Shown: piece after piece, positions 13,199 to 24,400 of the stretch | Layout: each line of letters starts with the position of its first letter | Numbering within the stretch: the first letter of the stretch is position 1 | NCBI RefSeq assembly: GCF_004027225.2 | Contig: NC_044278.2 | Coordinates: forward strand, 98,076,743-98,140,742 | Origin: Strigops habroptila | Taxonomy: Eukaryota > Chordata > Aves > Psittaciformes > Psittacidae | Length of the DNA: 64,000 bases | Reading direction: 5' to 3' | The notes under the pieces: generated by a model | The model's database searches: none | Seen by the model: only the letters and a program-made list of their open reading frames with translations | Told to the model about the DNA's origin: nothing | Position numbers and translations under genes: made by a program

Positions 13199-13440
13199 GG
13201 GAAGTTTAGGTTAGATATGAGGAAGAAGTTCTTTAGTGTGAGGGTAGTGAGGCACTGGAATGGGATGCCCAAGGACGTTGTGAGGGCTCCATCCCTGGCA
13301 GTGTTCAAGGCCAGGTTGGATGGAGTCTTGAGTGACATGGTTTAGTGCGAGGTGTCCCTGTCCATGGCAGGGGGTTTGGAACTAGATGATGTTAAGATCC
13401 TTTCCAACCCTAACTGTTCTATGATTCTATGATACTATGT
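11105..13440 (+). mobile_element. CR1 LINE, 5'-truncated, copy 1, inserted in the array
   Basis: A CR1 non-LTR retrotransposon lacking its 5' end, ORF1 and nearly all of the endonuclease. It begins where ORF2 encodes LDLVLTN, a conserved endonuclease-end motif, and continues through the reverse transcriptase to a typical CR1 3' end of TCTATGAT repeats. The flanking module is interrupted between GTTGCGCATG on the left and TGAACAAGGG on the right, with little or no module sequence lost and no clear target duplication. The reading frame is broken (see the ORF2 entry), so it is not autonomous. Confidence 0.93.
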
Positions 13441-14960
13441 TGAACAAGGGTGGCTGCTGTGTAGTTTGTTCTCCTGCCTCTTGCAGACGCAGGCCCAGAC
13501 AGGGAATGGACCATACCATGGCGCGCATTTGTCCTCAGCCACTCAGGAAGACAGATTCACTAACTTCTATAAGGACACAGACACAAAGTTAAGTCGCAGC
13601 ATCTGGCAGAGCCCTGGGCAGTGGTTGCGCTTGGTGAACAAAGGTAGCTGGTCTGCAATTATCTTGCCTTTCTACAGACACAGGCTCAGACAGCGAGCTA
13701 ACCAGATCACAACGCACTTTGGGACAGAGCCACTGAGGAAGAGAGTTTTGCTACCATCTATAAGGTCACAGACACAAAGTTAAGTCACGGAATCTGGCAG
13801 AGCCCTAGGAAGGGGTCACGCATGGTGAATGAGGGTGGCTGCTCTGCAGTTCCTTTGCCTGTTGCAGGCACAGGCATGGATTGGGAAAGGACCAGACCAT
13901 GGCACACTCTGGATCTCAGTCACACAGACAGAGAGGTTTGCAACCTTCTGTAAGGACACAGAAACAAAGTTAAGTCACAGAATCTGGCGGACCCCTAGGA
14001 GGGGGTTGTGCATGGTGAGCAAGGGTGGCTGCTCTGCAATTCCTTTGCATATTGCAGGCACAGACATGGAACGGGAAAGAAAGACCATGGCACACTCTGG
14101 ACCTCAGCCACTCAGGAAGACAGTTTCCCTACCTTCTGCAAGGACAAAGACACAAAGGTGAGTCACAGACACTGGCAGAGCCCTGGGCAGTGGTTGCGCA
14201 TGGTGAACAAGGGTGGCTGCTGTGTAGTTTGTTCTCCTGCCTTTTGCAGACGCAGGCTCAGACAGGGAAAAAGACATGACAATGGTGCACTCCTGTCCTC
14301 AGGCAATCCAGCTGGAGATTGGATTCCTTCTACAAAGGACGCTGACTCACAGTTAAGTCACAGCGCCTGGCAAAGCTCTGGGCAGGGGTTGCAAATGGTG
14401 AACAAGGGTGGCTAGTCTGCAGTTATCTCACCTTTTGCAGGCACAGGCAGGGATCTGGAAAGGATCGGACCATGGGACACTTCGGTCCTCAGCCACTCAG
14501 GAAGAGAGTTTACCTCCTGTAAGGACACAAGCACAAAGTTAAGTCATGCAAACTGGCAGAGGCCTGGACAGTGGTTGCGCTTGGTGAACAAGGGTGGCTG
14601 CTGTGCAATTATCCTGCCTGGTGCAGGCACAGGCCTGGATAGGGAAAGGATCAGACCACGGCGTGCTCCAGTCCTCAGCCACTCAGGAAGAGATTTTCGC
14701 TTCCTTCTATAAGGACACAGACACAAAGTTAAGTCGCAGCGTCTGGCAGAGCCCTGGGCAGTGGTTGCGCTTGGTGAACAAGGGTGGCTGGTCTGCACTT
14801 ACGTTGCCTGTTTCAGCAAAGACATGGATTGGGAATGGATCAGATCATGGCCTGTTCCAGTCCTCAGCCACTCAGGAAGAGATTTTCGCTACCTTCTATA
14901 AGGATACAGACACAAAGTTAAATCACGGCATCTGGCAGAACCCCCAGCACTGGTTGCGCA

Positions 14961-17054
14961 TGCTTGACCTCGTGCTCACCAACATGGAGGGGCTGGTTGG
15001 AAATGTGTTGCTCCAGGGAAGCCTTGGCTGTAGCAATCATGAGATGGTCGAGTTCGAGATCCTCAGGTCAGTGAGAAGAGCATGCAGCAAGGTCACTGCC
15101 CTGGACTTCAAGAAAGCAGACTTTGGCCTCTTCAGGAACCTGCTTAGTAAGGTTCCATGGGATGAAGCCCTAGAGAGCAGGGGAGCCCAAGACTGCTGGT
15201 TGATATTCAAGGATCACCTGCTACCAGCTCAGGAGTGTTGTGTCCCAACTAGAAGGAAGTGCGGCAGGAGAGCCAGGAGACATCCATGGATGGATAAGGA
15301 GCTGCTGAGGAAACTTGGAGGGAAAAAAGAAGCTTATAAAAGGTGGAAGCAAGGACAGGCAGCCTGGGAAGAATACAGGGATATTGTCCAGGAAGCTAGG
15401 GTCCAGGTTAGGAAAGCAAAGGCCCAGTTAGAATTAAATCTGGCAAGGAATGTGAAAGATAACAGGAAAGGCTTCTATAGTTATTTAGCAAATAAAGGAC
15501 AGACTAGGGGCAACATGGGCCCTCTCCGGAAGCTATCAGGAGAACTAGCTACCCTGGATTTGGAGAAGGCTGAGGTTGTTAATGACTTCTTTGCCTCAGT
15601 CTTCACTGGCAAATGCTCTGACCGCACCGCCCAAGTCTTGGAAGGCAGATACAGGGACTGTGAGAATGAAGACCTTAGGCCCACTGTAGGAGAGGATCAG
15701 GTTAAAGATCATGTTAAGAATCTGAACGTGCACAAGTCCACAGGACCTGATGAAACCTATCCGCGGGTCCTGAAGAAGCTAGCGAATGAAGTTGCTAAGC
15801 CACTGTCCATCATATTTGAAAAATCATGGCAGTCAGGTGAAGTTCCCGACAACTGGAAAAAGGGAAATATAACCCCCATTTTCAAGAAGGGGGAAATGGA
15901 AGACCTAGGGAACTACAGACCAGTCAGTCTCACCTCTGTGTCCGGCAAAATCTTGGAGCAGATTCTCCTGGAAAACATGCTAAGGCACATGAAAGACGAC
16001 GAGGTGGTTGGTGACAGCCAACATGGCTTCACCAAGGGGAAATCCTACCTGGCCAATTTGGTGGCCTTCTATGATGGGGCTATGGAACTGACAGGGCCAG
16101 AGCAGTTGACGTCATCTACCTGCACTCGTGCAAGGCATTCGACACTGTCCCACATGACATCCTTGTCTCTAAACTGGAGAGATACCAATTTGATGGATGG
16201 ATCACTCAGTGGATAAAGAATTGGCTGGATGGCCACACACAAAGAGTTGTGGTCAACGGCTCAATGCCCATTTGGAGACCAGTAACGAGTGATGTTGGGA
16301 CCAATCTTGTTCAACGTCTCTGTCAGCGACAAGGACAGTGGGATTGAGTGCGCCCTCAGCAAGTTTGCCGACGACACCAAGCTCTGTGGTTCGGTTGATA
16401 TGCTGGAGGGAAGGGATGCCATCCAGAGGGACCTGGACACGCTCGTGAGGTGGGCTGATGCCAACCTTATGAAGTTTAACCAAGCCAAGTGCAAGGTCCT
16501 ATACCTGGGTCAGGGCAATCCCAGGCACACCTACAGGTTGGGCAGAGAAGAGATTCAGAGCAGCCCTGTGGAGAAGGACTTGGGAGTATTGGTTGATGAG
16601 AAACTTAACATGAGCCGGCAGTGTGTGCTCGCAGCCCAGAAAGCCAACTGTGTCCTGGGCTGCATCAAAAGGAGTGTGACCAGCAGGTCGAAGGAGGTGA
16701 TCCTGCCTCTCTACTCTGCTCTCGTGAGACCTCACTTGGAGTACTGCGTGCAGTTCTGGTGTCCTCAACATAAAGGACACCATGTTTTATGTTTTATGTC
16801 AACATAAAAAGGACATGGAGCTGTTGGACCGAGTCCAGAGGAGGGCCGCGAGGATGATAAGGGGACTGGAGCACCTCCCGTATGAAGACAGGCTGAGAAA
16901 GTTGGAGCTGTTCAGCCTGGAGAAGAGAAGGCTGTGTGGAGACCTCATAGCAGCCTTCCAATGTCTGAAGCGGGCCTACAAGGATGCTGGAGAGGGACTC
17001 TTCATCAGAGACTGTAGTGATAGGACAAGGGATAATGGGTTCAAACTTCAATAG
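14961..17054 (+). pseudogene. CR1 ORF2 remnant, copy 2
   Basis: Duplicate of the broken reverse transcriptase at 11105-13198. It has the same open part ending at 16216, the same resumption near 16289 with FADD at about 16364-16375, and the same third break near 16781. Shared lesions show they predate the duplication. Confidence 0.88.
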
Positions 17055-17296
17055 GGGAAGTTTAGGTTAGATATGAGGAAGAAGTTCTTTAGTGTGAGGG
17101 TAGTGAGGCACTGGAATGGGATGCCCAAGGACGTTGTGAGGGCTCCATCCCTGGCAGTGTTCAAGGCCAGGTTGGATGGAGTCTTGAGTGACATGGTTTA
17201 GTGCGAGGTGTCCCTGTCCATGGCAGGGGGTTTGGAACTAGATGATGTTAAGATCCTTTCCAACCCTAACTGTTCTATGATTCTATGATACTATGT
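14961..17296 (+). mobile_element. CR1 LINE, 5'-truncated, copy 2 (duplicate)
   Basis: This is the second copy of the array-borne CR1, carried along by the 3,856-bp duplication rather than inserted independently. It has the same truncation point, breaks and tail at exactly +3,856. An independent insertion would not reproduce these. Confidence 0.93.
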
Positions 17297-17849
17297 TGAA
17301 CAAGGGTGGCTGCTGTGTAGTTTGTTCTCCTGCCTTTTACAGACGCAGGCTCAGACAAGGGAAAGAACCAGACTATGGTGCGCTCCGGTCCTCAGCCCAC
17401 ACAGTGAGAGACTGGCTTTATCTACAAAGGACACTGACACAGAGTTAAGTCATGGAGTCTGGCAGAGCCCTGGGCAGGGATTGCAAATGGTGAATTGGGT
17501 GGCTTGTTTGCAGTTATCTTGCCTGTTGCAGGCACAGGCATGGAATGGGAAAGATCAGACAGCGGCCCTTTCTGGTCCTGAGCCACTCAGACAGAGAGTT
17601 TCTCTTCCTCCTATAAGTATAGTGACATAAAGTTAAGTCACGGCATCTGGCAGAGGACTGCACAGGGGTAGCTCATAGTGAATAAGGGTGACTGCTGTGT
17701 AGTTTGTTCTCCTGCCTTTTGGATACGCTGTCCCAGACAAGAAACAGACCTGACCATAGTGCACTTCTGTCCTCAGCCACCCAGCCAGAGACTGGCTTCC
17801 TTCTACAAAGGACGCTGACATAAAATTAAATCATGGAGTCGGGGCAGAG

Positions 17850-17916
17850 TGTCATGGTTTAAGCCCACCAGCTACTAAGAAGGAGAAAAATGACTGCTAC
17901 AGCTGAACCCAGGACA
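17850..17916 (+). mobile_element. 67-bp internally deleted solo LTR with intact target duplication
   Basis: The remnant starts TGTCATGGTTTAAGCCC and ends GCTGAACCCAGGACA, matching both termini of the full LTRs at 25730 and 29289, but about 500 bp between them are missing. It is flanked by CAGAG at 17845-17849 and 17917-17921, a perfect 5-bp target duplication. The deletion junction is at CCCACCAGC, where the two LTR regions share CCAGC-like sequence. The module around it reads on normally once it is removed. Confidence 0.85.
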
Positions 17917-18392
17917 CAGAGCACTTTGCAGGGTCTGCACATGGAGGACAATGGTGGCTTCTCTGCAGTTACCTTGCCTTTTGCAGCCACAGACATGGAA
18001 CAGGTCTGGATCAGACCACGGCGAAGTCTGGTCCTCAGCCACTCAGGCAGAGAAATTCGCTACCTTTTCTAAGGTCATAGATACAAATTTAAGTCAACGG
18101 AGTCTGGCAGAGCCCTGGACACGGGTTGCCCATGTGAATGAGGGTGGCTGCTGCCTTTGCTTTTTATCCTTCCTATTGCAGTCACCAGCCCTTACAGTAA
18201 TGGACCAGACCATGGGGCACTCCTGTCGTCAAACACACAGACGGAGAGACTGGATAATGAGCTTATTTTCATGCTATTGAGAAGAATGACGGTATTCACA
18301 GTGATAATACACTTTTGAAAGCTACTTGAACTACACAGACCCCAACAAGGACAGGACCATACCATGGCACGGTCACTCCCTTCTCTCCCCAG

Positions 18393-18592
18393 CCTCTCAG
18401 CAAGAGATTTCTGTAGCTTTCAACAAAGCCATTGATCTAAGGACAAGGAAGCACAGCCCTTGCTAGCCTGCACCACGCCATGTTCCCACAGGCAGCTGCA
18501 GGCTCCCCACAGCCATGGGCAAGGGGAGCTCTGCGCCACTCGCCCTCTCTCTGTGAAACTGACCTGAAATAAAATTTTCTGATTCATGAACT
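18393..18592 (+). other. Putative terminal exon with polyadenylation signal
   Basis: A strong acceptor-like tract, CACTCCCTTCTCTCCCCAG, ends at 18392. AATAAA follows at 18568-18573, with a GT-rich stretch (TTTGTGTGGTCTTTGGGG) near 18611-18628, the normal layout of a vertebrate poly(A) site. No convincing open frame lies between. This could be the end of the putative array transcription unit starting near 8006. The motifs are seen; the exon is inferred. Confidence 0.3.
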
Positions 18593-18667
18593 ATTGGCTG
18601 ATTCTTCTGCTTTGTGTGGTCTTTGGGGGCAAATCTTCTGGGACTTTTCCTTATTATCATACAAGTG

Positions 18668-18835
18668 TAGAACGTTTTAGGTTGGAAGAGACCTTCTAGT
18701 CCAATCCCCCTGCCATGGGCAGGGACACCTTCCACTAGGCCAGGTTGCTCAAAGCCCCATCCAACCTGGCCTTGAACACTGCCAGGGATGGGGCAGCTAC
18801 AGCTTCTCTGGGCAACATGTGCCAGTATGCTGTGC
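18668..18835 (-). mobile_element. CR1 LINE 3' fragment, minus strand
   Basis: Reads as the reverse complement of a CR1 tail: TTTTAGGTTGGAAGAGACC, CCTGCCATGGGCAGGGACAC, TTCCACTAGGCCAGGTTGCTC and the CCAACCTGGCCTTGAACACT block. Short and non-coding. Confidence 0.9.
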
Positions 18836-19993
18836 GTTGGAAATATCAAAGTTGGAATGACCTGTACTGCTCTGTGTTGCAGATACATAGATACAATATT
18901 TCAGCTTATATCAACACTATTTTTTTATACATTTCTTTCTTCTCTCTTTATACTTTCAGTTTATGAGAAAATTGTCTGATACGCCAGCACTGGGACAATG
19001 TTAAGGATGACTCTAGATTTGAGCTCAGCATCTACTTCTTCTTATGTATAAGAAAAACAAGTTGGTGAAATTTTCCAGTCAGGCTCCTTGTCATTTTTTT
19101 GGGGTTTTTTTGTCTGTTCTTTTCACTCATTTAATCTTGTGCAAGAGATTGAAGAGGAAACTACACTAAACTATACACACCAAAAAATCACCCTTGCATA
19201 TTTTAACTATATCTATTTCCCATTGTGAGTAAAGACATGAGCCCTGTAACTGGGAAATACCAGTGCTTACCACAGACTCATCCTATTGTTAAAATGGGGA
19301 GAAGAAAAAGAAGACATTATTTTCATAACAGTCATTACATGTCATAAGTGTGGAAAAAACATTATAATTGGGAAAAGGATTTCAGAGAATTTTTATAGAA
19401 ATTTTTTAGGTTATCAGTTTGCATGTATGACAGTGGTAAGGAAAAAAAAAAGTCTGTAGTGTTTCTGAGTGATGTAATTAAAATGCTATTCTCTGTTCAT
19501 CAGGCACTGTCTGAACTATTACAAGTTTCTGAGGCAACCATGCCCTAGAAAGCCCTAGAAAGGTGAGATCCCAGTTTAAATATATACTGTTTAAAACTAT
19601 TGAGTTGAGAAGGAAGACAGATTTAGATGACTTCATAGGATTATTTTGGTTTATACATGACATGGACTTTGAATTGAGTGTTCACCCGTTTACCTGCAGC
19701 TCTTTAACATGGGTATATTAATTTACCATGCAATTTTAATTCATAACACATACTTTCATGACTATTTCCCTTATTGCTCAGGCCATACATTTCCTGTTAG
19801 TTTACTTAAATTGTTTAAAACTAACTGGGTTACTAAATCTGGTGAACAAAATTTGGGCTGTAGATTGCATGTAAGCAGTTTCTTTTAAAGTTCATTCACA
19901 TCTACAAGGCATTTTAGTGAGTCTACTTTAAATAGTTAATTGGAAAAAAAGAATTCTTTTAAGTTTGCAGGCTTTGTTTTTGTTTTTTTAAAG
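18836..19993. other. Intergenic DNA, nothing recognised
   Basis: AT-rich sequence with short homopolymer runs. No coding exon, RNA gene or repeat family recognised. Confidence 0.5.
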
Positions 19994-20574
19994 TGTTGTG
20001 GTTTAACCCAGCTGGCAACTAAACACCATGTAGCCACTCACTCACTCTCACTCTGTGGGCTTGGGGAGAAAATCAGAAGGGTAGAAGTGAGAAAACACAT
20101 GGGTTGAGATAAAGGCAGTTTAATAGGTGAAGCAAAATCCGCATGTGCAAGCAAAGCAAAACAAAGAATTCATTTACTACTTCTCATGAGGTGTTCAGCC
20201 ACCTCCAGGACACCAGAGCTCCCTGTGTAGCATATAACTGTTACTGGGGAAGACAAACACCATTACTCCAAATGTCCCCCACTTCCTTCTTTTTCCCCCA
20301 GCTTTATATGCTGAGCATGATGCCATATGGTCTGGAATATCCCTTGGGTCAGTTGTGGTCAGCTGTCCCAGCCATGTCCGCTTCTTGTGCACCCCCAGCC
20401 TACTTGCTGGCGGAGTGGTGTGAGAAGTAGAAAATGGCTTGGCTCTGTGATAAGCATTGCTTGGCGATAAGGAAATCATCCCTGAATTATCATCACTATT
20501 CCAGCACTAATTGAAAACATAGCCCATACTAGCTACTATGGATAAAATTAACTCTATCCCAGCCAAAACCAGCT
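19994..20574 (+). mobile_element. Solo LTR of an avian ERVL-type retrovirus (older copy)
   Basis: Starts TGTTGTGGTTTAACCCAGC and runs through the GGTTGAGATAAAGGCAGTTTAATA and GCTTTATATGCTGAGCATGA blocks shared with the LTRs at 25730 and 29289, ending about AAAACCAGCTCA. It differs more from those two than they do from each other, suggesting an older subfamily. No clear target duplication and no gag, pol or env sequence adjoins it. The exact 3' end is uncertain by a few bases. Confidence 0.8.
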
Positions 20575-21231
20575 CAAGTTTTCAGATAATTCTAGTACTT
20601 ATTTATTCAAATGTATTTTGGTTCAGCTTAAGATTCATGCCCGCTCTTTGTGCTTAGAAAGAGATCATGCAGAATTAACATAAAAATAAGCTGTGGCAAA
20701 TTAAACTTGCTTAAAACACACTTTCATTTTGATTGACTATGTATGTAAGAAGCTGGAGTCTGCAATAATGAAAGACTAATTCAGGACACTTGAAATTGAA
20801 TCACTGTAGGAGCCATTTTCCTGGCAAAAGGTTTGTGTTTTATATCCAGACTTCAAAAGGTGTATAATATGAAGTACTCTTTGTTACATCTCTATGGGGG
20901 AATAAAAGGTCCTTTAAAGTCTTATAGCAATATGGTATTGGGCTTAAAGCTGCAAAGCACCAAGAGTAATAGTTGAAAAATGCTTTCATGCAGATGAGTT
21001 TTCATGCTCAAATCTCCTTGGTTCTCTTGCCATTTTTTTAGTAATAAAATGATTGCTGAACATCTCTGGTTCATCAGTTCACAGAAACAAGAAAAATCAC
21101 ATTCTGCTCTACACAAGAGTCAGCTGAGTCTCTACAGATATTTTTTGAAAAAACTTAGATAACTGTACTTTAACAAGCCATATATCTAAAGGAATGGTGT
21201 AAAGAGAACAGATACCCAGTGTTATCTAGTG
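20575..21231. other. Intergenic DNA, nothing recognised
   Basis: AT-rich, no coding or repeat match recognised. Confidence 0.45.
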
Positions 21232-21482
21232 AATAGGCAAGAGGCAGCAACCGAAACTTTATATACAGGAAATTCCATTTAAACATAAGAAAAAATGCTT
21301 TACTGTGTGAGTGATCAACAGATTTCCCAGAGACGTTGTGGAGTGTCCATCCCTGGAGAAATTCAAAATCTGGCTTGACACAGCCCTGAGCAACCTGCCC
21401 TGACTGACTCTGCTCTGAGCAGGGGACTGGATGAGGCAATCTCCAGAGATGTCTTCCTGCCTCATTCTGTTCTATCTCTATT
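21232..21482 (+). mobile_element. Diverged CR1 LINE 3' fragment
   Basis: Recognisable CR1 words in order: ACAGGAAATTCCATTTAAACA, AACATAAGAAAAAATGCTTTACTGTG, AGACGTTGTGGAGTGTCCATC, CTGGAGAAATTCAAAA, and GAGCAGGGGACTGGATGAGG. It is a different and older subfamily than the copy in the array, with many substitutions. Confidence 0.75.
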
Positions 21483-24400
21483 TTTTGAAATCTGAAAAGC
21501 TTGAAATTCGAACAGTACAGCTGGAAGAACTGCCATGAGCATACCCTCTCCACTGACGATTCCATGACTTATTTTTTAAATTTGCAGTGCAGTGAGTTCC
21601 TGGAAGCCTCCAAGAAGGAAACCTTGAAAAATTGAATTTTGCCTGTAGCGAGTCCAGGAGTTCAGTTCTCACCTCATTGTACACCTGAGAGAACTGTATA
21701 AAGTCTGATGATGGAGGCTACTTTGTGGTAAATTACACCAGGGGGTGAAGCCTCCGATGTACCACTGAACAGGGTACACAGAACTTACCTTTGAGGTCAA
21801 GGAAGCTGCATGACCAGTCATGAGCTTTTCCACACACTGAAACCCATCTATCCTTGAGAGGTCTGTGTCCAATACGATCAACTGTCCTGTCCTGAGAACA
21901 AGTCCTCAATACATGGGATGGGAGGGGTGGTAGCAAAGCACCTGATTCCTGTGGGATCTTCTTTTCAATTAACTTGTGCTTTTTGTTATAAGGAGAGTAG
22001 ATATAGAACGAATTTTGTGCATCTGAGGAGGTTAAGATGCATACAAAGGTTTTAAACTCTGTGTATTTCTATCACAGTAGACTATATTTTCCAGATAGCC
22101 TGTAATCATTGACATGGACAATTATATAGTAACATGTTTGTTAAAGTAACTATTATTTACTTTATAAATTGTAATGACTCATTTAAAACTCTTGCTATTT
22201 ATAATGTCAGAGGATGCTTAATCACTTTGGAGAGGATCCCTACCACAGTTAACTATAGCTTTTCTTTGAGTCATTACTCTCATTCCAGCATCTGCAGTCC
22301 TTAGAGAAATGTTTACTTCACCAATCAGTAGCTTCATAAGGCTATAATATATAAAACAAATGAAGGAAAACTCTCTGTTCTGGAACATAACCTTCTTTAG
22401 TAGAGCATGTGCCTTTGAAATTTGTTTTTAATGTTTATGTGTGGTCACTTATTTTTAATCTGACCCAACTACAATTTAGCTATAAACCTGAAGAGCAAAA
22501 GAAGTTAGTTTATTTTTTAAAAAACTTCTTGCTAAATTTAGTGGTGTTTATCTGAAAATAATTTTGAAATACTCAAGTATAAAATATTTAACCATCAGGC
22601 TTCCTTTTTTCTCATTCAGTTCATATAAAACTGGCACTGGACTTAAATTTTTTGTAATGATAAAAGGAACTTCTGTCACTTCTGTTCGGTTTGTGTATTA
22701 GGTTCATCTTCAGATTTATATCCTTCTTTCCATGACACTTACAAACACTTATAAACTGCAGCAGTCAGATAAAGGGTAAATGCAAGACATCTGATTGAAC
22801 TGTTGCATTCAGCTTCTATTTATAATTTTCTGATCCCAGGCCGTAGCACTGGCCCAGACTCAAGGAAGGGCAGCTTTATCAGTTCTGAGTAGTCCCAAAG
22901 GGTTAAGCAACATAATGTGAATGCAGCCTTCCACAGACATAGCTTCTCAGCCACAACTTTTACTCTGAGGGCAGTAAGAGTAATGGCAGCAGAACTGTCT
23001 GGTTGCTGTTCTTTGCAGTCCCTTGATACTTCCTGGAACAGAATTCTTTTCCTTGTAAGAACTGACTTCAAACTCAGACAGTAAGCTCCATTTAGCACCT
23101 CCAATTCAATGTCTAGTGCAAGACAAAAATACTGTAGTCACAAAGGAGGTGAACATGGTTTTGCAACCACATCAATACTTCTTATTGAATAGAACAACTC
23201 ATTAGGTTTAATTCATATTTTACTTTGACGGTGATCAGGCTGTGGTTACTTTTGAATAGCAAGAATATCACAAATAATCTTCCATCTTTTATTTACTATT
23301 TTGCTGTCAAACAACTTTGCATTTTAGGGGTTATTCATTCACTTAGAATAGGGGTTATTTACTTAGCCAATACGCTTTCTAAGTTTAAGATTTCTTCCCT
23401 GTCTTAAGGATTTTCATGACATATTGTTCTGCACTGGAAGGCAGGAGCTGGAGCAAGATCCTCTGTGGTCTGCACATCAACACAAACGCTCACAACATAC
23501 ATTAACCCACACATCCCACTTCTGCAGCAATATCATCACAAACCAGGACCAGTGCAAAGTTCCTTGTCTCAGCTGTGTTCACAGGATGTGTTCTACCAAA
23601 TTTACTTTCCATAATCATTCTCTGAAATCCACCCAAATTAATATTTGCTATTTCCAGAAGCTGTTTCTGCAAAGGAACCTTGCCTGCAGAAATAATTCCA
23701 GCTGGAACACAAATCTAATGTCCTTAGATATTCAGGACCTGTAAAGATTGGCAAGTGTTAGCCCTCAACTGAATAGGAAAATAAGAAAAAAAAAAAGTTT
23801 GGGAACAAGTATGGTCCATAAGTTGATTTATTTGCAAAAATACATGCACATGTTTAATTTTTCATTTCATAAACCATATAGCTCCAGGGTAGCTGCTGAA
23901 AACACACCTAATGAGAACCTCTGTACTGAGAAAGTCAAATTAATCAGTATTATGGAGAAGAAAATCCCTCCAGACATCTTGTGATTTAAATCCAAATAAA
24001 TCCACTCTTGTCTTCAAATACAAAAAATTAAAAAGAAATACTTTTCGGATGAGGAGAATCAGACTTTTCTTATGGTGTAAAATATTATTTTGTGGGAGAG
24101 GTAATACTATACAAATCTTGGGGATGAGAATTCAACAGTTCACCATGAAAAGTCAGGAAGACAAAAAGATGTGCAACACATCCCACCCTTCACCTTGCTA
24201 AACAGGTACTTAAAAACTGTGTGAGCAAACAGTCTTCCAACTCCACCCTTCCTCCCAGGCTGTAGGGAGGACACTGGGATCACACACACCCACCCCCCTG
24301 GCAAAATGTCACTCCTTGCCTCCCAAAAATACAAAACCAGGAAGGCGGTGAGGCTTTGGGTGTTTCTTCATGACAGACTACACTTCTGATTCATGCTGGA

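Larger units (their letters stand above)
9585..13440 (+). repeat. 3,856-bp tandem duplication, copy 1
   Basis: This unit has eight ~190-bp modules (9585-11104) followed by a 5'-truncated CR1 (about 11105-13440). The whole unit recurs immediately downstream at 13441-17296. Every open frame has an identical counterpart shifted by exactly 3,856 bp, and every nucleotide stretch compared by eye matched. The left boundary falls at TGAACAAGGG inside a module. Such identity means a very recent duplication, gene conversion or an assembly artefact. Confidence 0.95.
13441..17296 (+). repeat. 3,856-bp tandem duplication, copy 2
   Basis: The second copy abuts the first with no spacer. The CR1 tail of copy 1 ends TGATACTATGT, and copy 2 starts with the module word TGAACAAGGG. 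The CR1 of copy 2 ends in the same way at 17296. Beyond 17297 the array resumes with a different module (CCTTTTACAG rather than CCTCTTGCAG), which fixes the end of the duplication. Confidence 0.95.
8101..18300 (+). repeat. Tandem array of ~190-bp modules, interrupted by CR1 copies
   Basis: About 30 full or partial copies of a module averaging 190 bp. Each typically contains a pyrimidine stretch ending in TTGCAG, GCACAGGCATGG-like sequence, ATCAGACCATGGTGCACTC, CCTCAGCCACTCAGGAAGAG, TATAAGGACACAGACACAAA, GTTAAGTCACAG, TCTGGCAGAGCCCTGGGCAG, and TGAACAAGGGTGGCT. The last word recurs near 8300, 8481, 8670, 9399, 9585, 10349, 10540, 10730 and 10919, and again 3,856 bp downstream for those from 9585 on. 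Copies differ by substitutions and small indels, and some are fused or truncated (8880-8960). At least two module types are mixed: one with GTTCTCCTGCCTTTTGCAG, one with GTTATCTTGCCTGTTGCAG. I do not recognise the family. It is GC-richer than its flanks. Confidence 0.9.

Noticed and set aside
8101..18300. CRISPR array
   Set aside because: Regular repeats are present, but the unit is ~190 bp with no unique spacers, and the DNA is avian.
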